This document shows positions 10,001-18,066 of a stretch of 64,000 bases of DNA, one piece after another (position 1 is the first letter of the stretch; each line of letters begins with the position of its first letter). The stretch spans positions 1,116,001 through 1,180,000 of the forward strand of contig NZ_CP100763.1 in assembly GCF_024296685.1 (NCBI RefSeq), written 5' to 3'. Both the position numbers and the translations under genes were made by a program. The stretch comes from Natrinema marinum. Lineage in GTDB: Archaea > Halobacteriota > Halobacteria > Halobacteriales > Natrialbaceae. A model generated the notes under the pieces. The model was not told the origin of the DNA and did not search any database. It saw only the letters and a program-made list of their open reading frames with translations.

Positions 10001-10850
10001 CGGGATTGCTCACGTCGACCGTTCGGTAGCCGACGTTCGGACCGAGCTGTCGGGGTTCGAGCTCGCGCGCCAGCGACTCGAAGTCACCCGCAGCAGAGGT
10101 CGTAAACTGCCAGGAGAAGTACACTGGCAGCCGGATGGACGCGTCACCCTCCCACGCGAGCGACACCGACGACCGCCCGTCTGGATACGGGTCGAGACCG
10201 AGTCCGGCGCGCCGACCCGGCTCGTAGGTGGGCACGACACAGGCCCGATACCGCGTGTTTGCTGCGAGGTTGATCGGACAGACGAGCCGCGACAGCGTCT
10301 TCGTCGATCGACTCTCGAGTTCGGCGCTCTCGGTGGTGGTTTCGCCGAGAAGCTGTGCGTGCGCCCACGCCCACGATTCCGTGGGATCGGGCAGCATCGT
10401 CGCTGGTGCCTGAAGAACCGGACACGGCCCGGTTCCGGCTGGTTTGTACGATACCGACCCGTCGTCGATCGGCACGCAGACCAGACAGAGCCACGGACGA
10501 TTGCGGCCCGCATCGTCTGCCGTCGTCGGGCTGAACAGCCACGGCAGGTCGGGGCGGTCGAATTCGACGAGCGGGAAGTAGTTGGGCGGAAACTCCGTCG
10601 TGTCGGGTTCGGGCTCCGTCCGGACGATTTGACGATGGTCGACGTTCGTGATATCTCCTGGCCCGTACAGTCGGAGATCCATCGACGCCTGTCGAGTGTC
10701 TGTCCCCGCCTCCCCCGTACCACTGATATCGAGCGTTACGGACGTCTTTCCCGCATTCGAGACGCTCGTCGCGTCTGCGGAAAAGGCTGCGTCCGGTCGG
10801 TACCCCTGTCTGACCGATGGGTAGAACGTGACTTCCGTATTCTGACTCAT
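7050..10850 (-). CDS. Large conserved protein of the giant-gene operon (1266 aa), unknown function
   Basis: ATG 10850 overlaps the TGA of the DUF6603 gene (ATGA) and has an AGAGGTG ribosome site; the end overlaps the next ATG by four bases. No signal peptide or membrane segment is seen. The first 280 residues look beta-rich and include PWLFSPTTADDAGRNRPWL near 104. A middle part (about 380-450) has HRLAAGFGTLVVQENQDALM and AWDQFGDVREANRLLRRA. A variable acidic/Ser-rich stretch follows, then a helical part, then a C-terminal block with ELRWRKYPTDRKGTYFRRFW, GELLRRYPNTDVFAA and DITFFGFDLTVEEAL. From memory, the last block (YPTDQRGTYFRQFWD-like) is the hallmark of an uncharacterised bacterial family that travels with DUF6603 proteins. 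Function unknown; a structural partner of the giant protein is a reasonable inference. Confidence 0.85.
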   Translation of the reverse strand: MSQNTEVTFYPSVRQGYRPDAAFSADATSVSNAGKTSVTLDISGTGEAGTDTRQASMDLRLYGPGDITNVDHRQIVRTEPEPDTTEFPPNYFPLVEFDRPDLPWLFSPTTADDAGRNRPWLCLVCVPIDDGSVSYKPAGTGPCPVLQAPATMLPDPTESWAWAHAQLLGETTTESAELESRSTKTLSRLVCPINLAANTRYRACVVPTYEPGRRAGLGLDPYPDGRSSVSLAWEGDASIRLPVYFSWQFTTSAAGDFESLARELEPRQLGPNVGYRTVDVSNPGPEELKLAYEESTQTGTVGMGGALRSVGAEPDPYDGAMVDALRDLLNSPGTVLEETDFGALGPPLYGQWHAGIPNLEAEPERYDPERYYYPTWFNELNVDPRHRLAAGFGTLVVQENQDALMSSAWDQFGDVREANRLLRRAKLASAVLEPVHEKLSSYTTTRLLGMTAPVRATLFDEAEAQTVFGTLAKSDVSESVASTAFQRTLRSTGPLARRSGVSLDHGTLASAVESNALPTLGNGLAFDSTTPTTSADADLAGSPTSAGGQPSMIEDGTALDEGMGDDSAVPGAFSPTDADGPAEGAQTPFSANAVGNRPMQPPAPGTDRVRTALSSLESHCLSAEADVTALATAVGRDDADAIDRLLSRPPTVDERVVAISANTFEPLSRALAKFVATGERGDDVPLEAAERQLAMRDLHRESRRVERNVGEATTAVRSGTYEPPAVEQRLEQATAAIDAMLGVVSRLRSTVEQPSRLPAATSTSMHAMSADADGTALDIETATDMLVAPDDRSLEAVDFDSLRTTVMDELEPVPALAEHLGSRLRLPLLGRDDPVEEVLAAPLFDRPLSTRLAAMNQECFLPGAGQIPKNTVGVLETNPEFVEAFMVGANHEMARELRWRKYPTDRKGTYFRRFWDRRGDPEAKTAFESGETDAYDDITQIHTWDENELGVNSPEGTGATVVLLVKGELLRRYPNTDVFAAKAVADDPEDGSEADRVPALPNTHVTRDDGDEDVKFPVFRGTLGSDITFFGFDLTVEEALYAPYHETGEKADEGPDDHPDEGWFFCLQEPPAETRFGLDVGSNEDRAVPAGVTHASSSGGRTTETVARATAEQNDDFEHGWGALSWWHLVSDGTKPATVTHVDVDGSPPGAGDWAIEPETTWVNGLDATNPGSHDEDVYGANDAANWGRNAAHMARITWQRPVRVSIHADDMLPEGSRAGGTTVVDQLQPGVGPGLETAVEGLATSGGDGELPRVDIDPDSEGVSR

Positions 10851-13800
10851 AGATACACCTCTGGACCGCGGTCGGTGCCACAGGGAGCAGTCTCGACATC
10901 CCTGTGCGTGTCTTCATCCGCGAGGTCTTCGCCGCCGTCAGCGACCGCAGTCTCGGCAGCGACACTGGCAGTTCGGGCCTTGTACGATTCGACAACTTGG
11001 AACGCACCCGCCGCGCCAGGGTCGTCTTCGACGCGTTTCGTGAGCGCTCGTTGTGCTTCGGATTTGTTCACCTCGCCGTCGACGATGCCCGCCTCGGACA
11101 TGTCGTCGGCGCGAACGACGGTGTACGTCGGCTCCGAGACGGACACCGACTCCGAGAGTTCGTCCTCGCTGGGGGACGACGCGGTGCCCGTCGCGAACTC
11201 TTTTGCGAGGCCGCCCGTCTCGGAGACGAGTTGGCGTAAGCCGTCGTCAGACAGCCGGAATCGGTTCGTTCCCGCAGTCCGAAGGTCGCCGTTCGCCACG
11301 GCACCGACGTTCGAAAGCGCGTCGGCGACCGCCGGCGACAGACCAGACAGATGATCGAGTCCCTGGCTCCGGAACTTGCCCAGGTCCTGCAGCGGCGTTC
11401 CCCAGTTTCCCCTCGGTCGGTCGACGACGGTACACTCGTAGCCGAGTTCGGTCGAGACGACGTTGGCGGCTCGCTGCCCCCGGCTGCGATAGCCGGGATA
11501 GAGTCCGGGATGGCGCATCTCACGACCCGCCCGCATGGACTCGAACGCTGGGCTCTCCATCTTCTGTGAATCGGTCAACTCGAGGTACTGCGCCGGGGCG
11601 AACTGCTCGAAGAGATCATCCGAAAGGTCGACGTCGCCACCGACTGCTTCGATCGCGAACTTCGTGTACCCCGTCGGACTCGCGTTGCCGAACTTCTCGA
11701 TTTCGCGCTCCAGCGGTGTGACGGTCTGTCGGACGCCGATAGTCCCGGTTGGGTGTGCGAGCACCGTGTCCTCGTCGTCGTCCGTCTCGCGGAACGTCGC
11801 GATTGCGTCGCCGTCTGCTGGCAACTGGGCCGTCCAGTTGCCGGGCGTTTCGAGTTCGGCCAGCAGTTTCGGGAAAAGACGTGCCCGTGGGAGTTTCTCG
11901 CGGTTTTTCGAGGAACCGATGGTGACGTTGATATCGACCGTAATATCGAAACAGAGAATCTCGATGTGGAGCGTTCCCGTCACGCGGAACGGCGACGGCC
12001 CGGAGAGCGTCCCGTCGAGTTTGAGCGTCAGTCCCTTGCCCTTGATCGTCACCGCGAGTTTCGCGAGGAAATCGACGATAAACTTGAAGGGGTCGAACTG
12101 AATCAGCGCGTCGAACGTGAATTTGCCCTCGACTTTCGCGGGACCCGCCTCGGCGAGAAAGTGCAGTCCGGCACCGGCCTGCACGGTGTTCGAGGTCAGC
12201 GCGAAGTAGCCCGCAAACTCGAGTTTCGGATTCCCGCCGGGGACGCCCATACTCGCTTTCACCCGATCGAGTTGTGGGAAGTCGTCGGGCGGATCGAACC
12301 GCGGGTTGAACCCACCGACAGCGAGGACGAACCGGGGATTCTCGCCCCAGCGAGAGCGCATCGCCATGTCGCCGGAGATCGTCCACTGAACCACCCGCGA
12401 GTCATACAGGCTCGCGTCGATCGACGCCCGCTTGTTCGGCGGGTCGAGCACCCCCGAGACGCCCATATTCAACGCGATGAGCGCCAGATCTTCGTCCGGC
12501 AGGTTCGTGTGCAACGCCCCCAACAGGACGAACTTTCCGGTAGGCAACTCGAGGACGAGCCCCAAGTCGGCCGAAACGAGCGTCGGCGTCCCCCAGCCGA
12601 GTTTCGCCATCGGACCGAACACGTGTTTGCCGGCCGTCGGTGGGAAGATACTGCGCAGATCGGAGATAATCCGCTGGGCGTTGGCGACCGGGTTCGTCGG
12701 GAACAACACGGAGTCCAGATTTCCGCTCCGCACTGCCGTTCCAAGCGGCTTCGCTTTCACCGAGCGGTTGATCCCGAGCAGGCCGCCGACACCCTCGAGT
12801 GTGAAGCCGAAGCCGAGTTGGACGGCGTCGAACTCGCCGGCGATGAGAATCAGCAGCGAAAAGCCGTCCCGACCGTTGGGGAGCTGCGTCGTCAGCAACC
12901 CGATCGCGTTGATCGAGAGGCTCCCGGCCTGAAGCTGCAAGACGCCGGCGTAGCGGTCGTTCTCGTAGTCGAACTCGAGGTAGCCACCGCCGGTGACGAC
13001 GCCGCCATCGATCGACAGTCCGATCCCCTCTGGCGGTTTGAATCCGAGGTCGACATCGACGACCCCGAGGTTCCCGTCCTGATTTTCGGGGAAGGCAACG
13101 TCCGCCGAGACGCCCATTCGCTTGATCGTCCCCACGAGCGGACCGAGTTCGATCTCGCCCGTCGCGGCCCCGGCCAGCGAGAGCGACGCGTCGTCGCTGC
13201 CACCCTCGTCTTCACCGCCGGGCTGAAGCGTCGCGAGGTAGATCTCGCGCATCGACACTGGTCCCAGATCGACGCTCTGTGGGATCGACGCCTCGAGGGT
13301 GCCGCCGCGTTCGAAGTAGAGGCCGTCTGTCGACGACCAGCCGACGGTGACGTCGAAGTTGTAGAACAGCCCGTCGTTTGGGAGGACTTTCTTGAGGAAC
13401 CCGTCGAAGTCCGACGGACTGACGCCGATTTCGCCTTCGGCGGGGAGTTCGACCGCGAGCGAGAAGTCGTCGTCATAGTCGAACGAGGTCTTCCCTGCGA
13501 TCGATCCCAGTGCGAGTCGCGAGCCCCCGGCGGTCCCGAGCAAGGGGGTAAACTCCCCGTCCTCGGTCGTGCCATCGTAGGTGAGCGATGCCTCGCCGTG
13601 GACCTCGGCAGGAAGGTCACCCGCATCGGGGTCGAGCGGGCGGAAATCGACCGCCGTGCCGTCGCCCTCCTTCGGCGGTCTGACCACCAGCCCCCAGTCG
13701 GTCCGCTCGACGGAGAACTCCGAGCTGAACGTCCAGTCGTCGCCGAGATCCAGTTCCGTACTGCCCTCGAACGCGTCGAAGGGTGTGTAGGGGACCAGCG

Positions 13801-14632
13801 CGACGCCGGGATAGTGGTCGGGGGTCTCCGGGACGGGAACGACCTTGAAACCGTACTCTCCGTTGGGGCCGGCTACCACCGGAACCGCCAGCTGGCTCGG
13901 GAGGTCACGTTCCGCGAGCGGCCCGGACGAATTACTGTCCGACGAGTCCTCGCCGGCGATCAGATCCGCTTGCTCTTTCGTGAACGGATCTTCGATCCGC
14001 GGAAAGAGCCCGAACGTCCGAAAGAGCCAGTAGAGGTACGACATCGTAAGCGACGCTCGAAAGTCCGACGTCCCCCACTGCAACGCTGCGGCAACAGCCG
14101 CGCCGGGATCCTGTACCAGCTTCGGAATGTTTTGTGGGACGAACTGTCCGATTTCGCCGTCGGACTCGACGTCCTCGATGACAATGACGTTCCCCATCCG
14201 AAGGAGCCGGTAGCCGGATTGCTGATAGGTCTGGAGATACCTGACAAACAGGTAATCGAGTAGTTTCGTTCCGAGTCCCGGAACGTCGACATCCTCGAGA
14301 TCCTCGAGCTCGGGGAGTTCGATGTCGTCGAGCCCCTGAATCGTGTCGAAGACGTCTTTGATTTCCTCGGGCGACGGAAGCGATTCGTTCTGAATGGATT
14401 CCTGGACGGTCTGGTACACAGATGCAACGTCGCTGACCACCTCCTCGATCGTCTCGTAAGCCTGTGTGACCCCCTCGAGTGGCACGTCGGCCTGGATCAA
14501 CAGGGAGATGATGCCGGCTGGTCCCTCCTCGACTGCGGCTTCGACCGGCTCGAAGACGCGTGACAGTTCTCGAATCAGTACGTCTTCCGTGCCAGCACCG
14601 CCATCAGTCGATTGGGATTCATCATCAGCCAT
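10847..14632 (-). CDS. DUF6603 domain protein (1261 aa)
   Basis: I start it at ATG 14632 (MADDESQSTDGG), two bases after the TGA of the gene before, because GGGAGG sits about 9 bases upstream; the frame stays open upstream but overlaps that gene. Residues 20-130 are helical and acidic; about 140-240 contains hydrophobic helices (LLDYLFVRYLQTYQ, SYLYWLFRTFGLFP). From about 330 to 1000 the protein is strongly beta-rich and repetitive (GGYLEFDYEND, GFGFTLEGVGGLLGINRSV, GKHVFGPMAKLGWGTPTLVS), which is the DUF6603 region. The tail has HPTGTIGVRQTVTPLERE and FAPAQYLELTDSQKM, which I also associate with this family. No signal peptide. DUF6603 has no assigned function; the beta-rich shell-like region suggests a structural part. 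Confidence 0.8.
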   Translation of the reverse strand: MADDESQSTDGGAGTEDVLIRELSRVFEPVEAAVEEGPAGIISLLIQADVPLEGVTQAYETIEEVVSDVASVYQTVQESIQNESLPSPEEIKDVFDTIQGLDDIELPELEDLEDVDVPGLGTKLLDYLFVRYLQTYQQSGYRLLRMGNVIVIEDVESDGEIGQFVPQNIPKLVQDPGAAVAAALQWGTSDFRASLTMSYLYWLFRTFGLFPRIEDPFTKEQADLIAGEDSSDSNSSGPLAERDLPSQLAVPVVAGPNGEYGFKVVPVPETPDHYPGVALVPYTPFDAFEGSTELDLGDDWTFSSEFSVERTDWGLVVRPPKEGDGTAVDFRPLDPDAGDLPAEVHGEASLTYDGTTEDGEFTPLLGTAGGSRLALGSIAGKTSFDYDDDFSLAVELPAEGEIGVSPSDFDGFLKKVLPNDGLFYNFDVTVGWSSTDGLYFERGGTLEASIPQSVDLGPVSMREIYLATLQPGGEDEGGSDDASLSLAGAATGEIELGPLVGTIKRMGVSADVAFPENQDGNLGVVDVDLGFKPPEGIGLSIDGGVVTGGGYLEFDYENDRYAGVLQLQAGSLSINAIGLLTTQLPNGRDGFSLLILIAGEFDAVQLGFGFTLEGVGGLLGINRSVKAKPLGTAVRSGNLDSVLFPTNPVANAQRIISDLRSIFPPTAGKHVFGPMAKLGWGTPTLVSADLGLVLELPTGKFVLLGALHTNLPDEDLALIALNMGVSGVLDPPNKRASIDASLYDSRVVQWTISGDMAMRSRWGENPRFVLAVGGFNPRFDPPDDFPQLDRVKASMGVPGGNPKLEFAGYFALTSNTVQAGAGLHFLAEAGPAKVEGKFTFDALIQFDPFKFIVDFLAKLAVTIKGKGLTLKLDGTLSGPSPFRVTGTLHIEILCFDITVDINVTIGSSKNREKLPRARLFPKLLAELETPGNWTAQLPADGDAIATFRETDDDEDTVLAHPTGTIGVRQTVTPLEREIEKFGNASPTGYTKFAIEAVGGDVDLSDDLFEQFAPAQYLELTDSQKMESPAFESMRAGREMRHPGLYPGYRSRGQRAANVVSTELGYECTVVDRPRGNWGTPLQDLGKFRSQGLDHLSGLSPAVADALSNVGAVANGDLRTAGTNRFRLSDDGLRQLVSETGGLAKEFATGTASSPSEDELSESVSVSEPTYTVVRADDMSEAGIVDGEVNKSEAQRALTKRVEDDPGAAGAFQVVESYKARTASVAAETAVADGGEDLADEDTHRDVETAPCGTDRGPEVYL

Positions 14633-14634
14633 GC

Positions 14635-17600
14635 TCAGTTCCCTCCCGGCGAGTAGCTCACCGATAGCTGCTTTCGTTTGCGTGGCGCGATCGGATTGTC
14701 CGCCACGAGTTGTGCGACCTGTGTGGGCGTCGCGACGGTATCGTTCGTCATCGCCGCGATCCCCTTGTGGAGATCCGGCGGGACGTGGACGACCTCGACG
14801 TACTTTTGTAGCTCGTACTGGCCGTCTCGAGTAAACTTCTCTTCGGCCACTCCAAGCAGATTCTCGATCGGGCTCCACCCCTGTTCGTCGGATTTGTCCT
14901 CGACGAGTTCGGCCTCGATCGTGACGCTGTTTCGCTCTGCTTCGTCTTCGCCGATATCCTGGTACTGGTTCTCCTGGATCTTCACCCGCGCGTTCTTGAT
15001 TGGGATGAGAAACTCGTGTAACTTCGATTCCTGAACGGTTTTACTAGCGGTATCGATCGACGCCTGGGTTTTCGACCACTGCGAGGGGCCGCCGATCTCC
15101 TCCCACGTTTTGACCACCCCTCGATCCTTGGTGAAGACATCGGTCAACGGGTGGTGGTAGCTCCAGAGTTCGTCGACCGACACGTCGGACTCTTCTGCGG
15201 CCTTCGGGTCGCCGGCTAGCAGCCGAATCAGAAAGACAGAGCCATAGCCAATCTCGTCGACGTTGGTAAGCGTCACCGACAACTTGGGCAACCCGTTGTC
15301 GTCCTCCTGTAACCCGGCACCCAAGACGGTGAACGGACTCGACATCGTGAAATAGCCCGCCATCTGGCGGTACCAGTACTCATCGATCGATCCGAGGCCG
15401 TGAAGTGCCGAATTGTACGCGGCGTTGTACCCCCAGTGTACGTTCTCGGGGGAGTCGGGACTCGACGTACGCAACACGCCGTAATACGAGTATTTCACCC
15501 AGTTTTCCAGCGGGCCGTCTGCGGTAAACGCGACGAGCCCCATCCCGCCGATGACGAGCAAGGCACCGGCCGCGAAGATCCAGCCGGCCGGCCCCGACGC
15601 CAGCGCCGCTGCCAGCATCCCCGCTGTCCCGAGGCCAGTGAGTGCGTGGCCGACCGCGACCGAGTAATCTCTGTTCGCGTAGCTGTCACCAGCGTACTTG
15701 AAACTCAGGGCGATGTCGATGACGTCCGCCAGCGCCCCGGCCACTTGGAGCGCCGTCATTCTGACGAACTTTCGGACGGCTTTCCCCTCAGCGCGAGCGC
15801 GAACGAGGTGCCGTTCGGTGTCATCGAGTTGTTTCGTCACCGCCTTGCGGGCGTCCGCCGAGATACGTGCCTCCGCGATCCGTCTGGCCTTCCGGACATC
15901 GGTCAGCGTATCAGTGACATCGAGGCTCGCAAGCTTTCGAACGTCGTCTTTGAACCCCTCGATCGGTTTCACCACGTCATCTTGCACGTCCATCCAGTGC
16001 CGCGTGAGTGACTGTTTCGTCGCGGAATCGAGACCGTCGAATTGTGCCTTCGTCTCCTCGATGAGCTCTTGGAGGTGTCTCGAACCGCGCTCGAGTTCAC
16101 TAACCATCTGTCGCAGTTCGTCTGCGTTCTTGTACGTCAACCCGGACGCGGAGAACCGCACGCGAAACCTCTCGAGTGCTTGTTCGCTTTTGAAAAACGC
16201 CAGCCCGCTCGACTGTTTCCGGTGTGTGTAAAACGTCAGTTCATCCGACTTTCCGAGGCTATCGACCTCATTGAAAATATTCGTTCGAAGGGTTTTCGCC
16301 CGGTTGATCTTCGACTCGAAATCGGACAGCAGCTGCGTTATGAGCTGCTTGTTCGGCTCTTGGAGCGACTTGGTCGGATTCGCTCTGGCAGCCTTTTCAC
16401 TCGCTTCCGGGAGGGTGTTTGCGCCGGATTTCCCGCCGGTGTCGATGTCGAAGTCGGATGCCTCGAGGGGTGTGTTCCGGAGGTGCCCGATCAACTCGCC
16501 GATGTTCTTGAGATTGAGCGTTGCCTTGGTCGTCTGCATGACCTGCTCGAACGAATCGGAGTCGTCCGATTTCGTAAACAGGGTGACGAACGAGTAGACG
16601 CTCACGAACGAGTTGAATACCGCCACCGCCCGCTGGAGTTTCTGGCCGGACTCGATCACGGTCGATTTGTCCGGAACGTCGGCGAGGGAATCCCGCAGGC
16701 TGGGACCGTCGAACATTTCGTCGATCTTCCCGATCGCGTCGTCCATCGAATCGAACCGCCTGAGGAACTCGTCGTCTATGAGGACGTTTAGCTTCTCCTC
16801 CGGGATGCTGTCGGCGTCGAGCTGTGAGAGCCCCGCTTTCTGCAACCAATTGTCGACGATGCCGCCCGCAACGCCACCTAACTTTCTGGTGGTGAAATCT
16901 TTGACGAACGTCTTGATCTCGTCTTCGGTCACCGACTGCTGGGTTTGCAGTCGCTTGGGAACAGAATCGGTACCTGAGTCAGCGGGTTCCGAGCAAAACG
17001 GGACGAGTATTCGCCCGATCTCCTGACGGAGGGCGGTTGCGTTCGTCTGTTCGTCGACGGCCGCCATGGAGAGCCCCGGTCCGAGCGAGCAGGCCAGTAT
17101 CGCCGCACGACCCGTTTCCGTGGACAGCTCCTTCATTTTCTGCTCGCCATCGAGTAACGGATGCGTTCCGGATGCCGGGTGGTTGATCAGAGTGCTCCGG
17201 CCCGCCGGCGCGGGTTGGTAGAGATCCCCCGCTTTGAACTCGTCGTGATACTCGCCGAGGGCGAGTTCGGAAAGAATCCGCCGACCGACATCCGTCTCGT
17301 TCAATCGGGCGGTGAGCGCTTGCAGTACCGCGAGCTGTTGCTGGTAACTCAGTTTTCCGTACTCCGACCAGAACGGGCAGTCGCCGTCGTAGATATCCTC
17401 CCCTTCGAATAACTTCTTGAAACCGAGCCCGCCCTCGTCGTCGGTGTTCGCGAGTGCGCGTTTCGAGAGCGTGTCGAACGTGACGTAGGGCGACGCGTCT
17501 TTCTCGAGTGGGACGTTCTCCCGGAGGTGGAGGCGAAGCTGCTGGGCCTGATACTCGAGGAGCGTCAGCCGGGTCACAATGGCTTTCGTGACCCGGATAA

Positions 17601-18066
17601 ACGGTGCATCGTAGTTCGGACCGTCCTGAGCCGAGCCGCTCGAGGCATCGTCCAGTGCCCGCTCGGCGTCGCTTTTGGTCATCTCGTCTATCAGGCCGGT
17701 TCCCGACACCCAGTGATCCCGAATCGCGTCGAAGTTGTCGCTCTCGGGATCAATATCCGCGGCCAGCACCGTCGCCCAGAGGTCGTCCTGCTCGTCTTTT
17801 GGAAGATCGTCTAACGGTCCCGTGAGCACGTTTAAGTGCATCAACAGCTCCCCGACGTCAGGGAGTTCTCCATCTTCGTCGTTTTCCGCTTGCTCTTTCG
17901 CTTCGATGAGGAGATTCCGGGTGGTCGACCACACTTGAATCTCACCTCGATGGTCAGCACTCCACTCGTTCCACTCATCGAGCAAGTCGACGTAATCGTC
18001 GTGGATCGCCAGCACTCGACTGATGTATTTCGGCCCGAACGCGGAGTTCTCCCCATCGGCGGCCAC
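14635..18066 (-). CDS. 1143-aa protein with a central membrane segment, resembling VasX/BTH_I2691-type pore-forming effectors
   Basis: The start is GTG 18066, overlapping the TAG of the upstream gene by one base, with GAGGTGA about 8 bases before it. No signal peptide. Residues 1-770 are soluble, acidic and largely helical, with coiled-coil stretches near 620-760. At about 779-860 there are hydrophobic helices (ADVIDIALSF, then GHALTGLGTAGMLAAALASG and WIFAAGALLVIGGMGLVAF), followed directly by DGPLENWVKYSYYG. That order (GPxGW membrane hairpin, then PLExW...G) is what I know from the colicin-like membrane part of VasX/BTH_I2691 type VI effectors; the N-terminal zinc/MIX motif of those effectors is not seen. 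The C-terminal 280 residues are mixed alpha/beta. It could be a membrane-inserting toxin or simply a membrane-associated structural subunit. No obvious immunity gene lies beside it. Confidence 0.8.
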   Translation of the reverse strand: MAADGENSAFGPKYISRVLAIHDDYVDLLDEWNEWSADHRGEIQVWSTTRNLLIEAKEQAENDEDGELPDVGELLMHLNVLTGPLDDLPKDEQDDLWATVLAADIDPESDNFDAIRDHWVSGTGLIDEMTKSDAERALDDASSGSAQDGPNYDAPFIRVTKAIVTRLTLLEYQAQQLRLHLRENVPLEKDASPYVTFDTLSKRALANTDDEGGLGFKKLFEGEDIYDGDCPFWSEYGKLSYQQQLAVLQALTARLNETDVGRRILSELALGEYHDEFKAGDLYQPAPAGRSTLINHPASGTHPLLDGEQKMKELSTETGRAAILACSLGPGLSMAAVDEQTNATALRQEIGRILVPFCSEPADSGTDSVPKRLQTQQSVTEDEIKTFVKDFTTRKLGGVAGGIVDNWLQKAGLSQLDADSIPEEKLNVLIDDEFLRRFDSMDDAIGKIDEMFDGPSLRDSLADVPDKSTVIESGQKLQRAVAVFNSFVSVYSFVTLFTKSDDSDSFEQVMQTTKATLNLKNIGELIGHLRNTPLEASDFDIDTGGKSGANTLPEASEKAARANPTKSLQEPNKQLITQLLSDFESKINRAKTLRTNIFNEVDSLGKSDELTFYTHRKQSSGLAFFKSEQALERFRVRFSASGLTYKNADELRQMVSELERGSRHLQELIEETKAQFDGLDSATKQSLTRHWMDVQDDVVKPIEGFKDDVRKLASLDVTDTLTDVRKARRIAEARISADARKAVTKQLDDTERHLVRARAEGKAVRKFVRMTALQVAGALADVIDIALSFKYAGDSYANRDYSVAVGHALTGLGTAGMLAAALASGPAGWIFAAGALLVIGGMGLVAFTADGPLENWVKYSYYGVLRTSSPDSPENVHWGYNAAYNSALHGLGSIDEYWYRQMAGYFTMSSPFTVLGAGLQEDDNGLPKLSVTLTNVDEIGYGSVFLIRLLAGDPKAAEESDVSVDELWSYHHPLTDVFTKDRGVVKTWEEIGGPSQWSKTQASIDTASKTVQESKLHEFLIPIKNARVKIQENQYQDIGEDEAERNSVTIEAELVEDKSDEQGWSPIENLLGVAEEKFTRDGQYELQKYVEVVHVPPDLHKGIAAMTNDTVATPTQVAQLVADNPIAPRKRKQLSVSYSPGGN

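Noticed and set aside
9336-11354. Plus-strand open frame of 672 codons
   Set aside because: Antisense to two overlapping operon genes that have good ribosome sites and conserved blocks.
11753-14263. Plus-strand open frame of 836 codons opposite the DUF6603 gene
   Set aside because: It is the antisense shadow of a real gene in GC-rich DNA; its translation is Arg/Val/Glu-rich with no domain.
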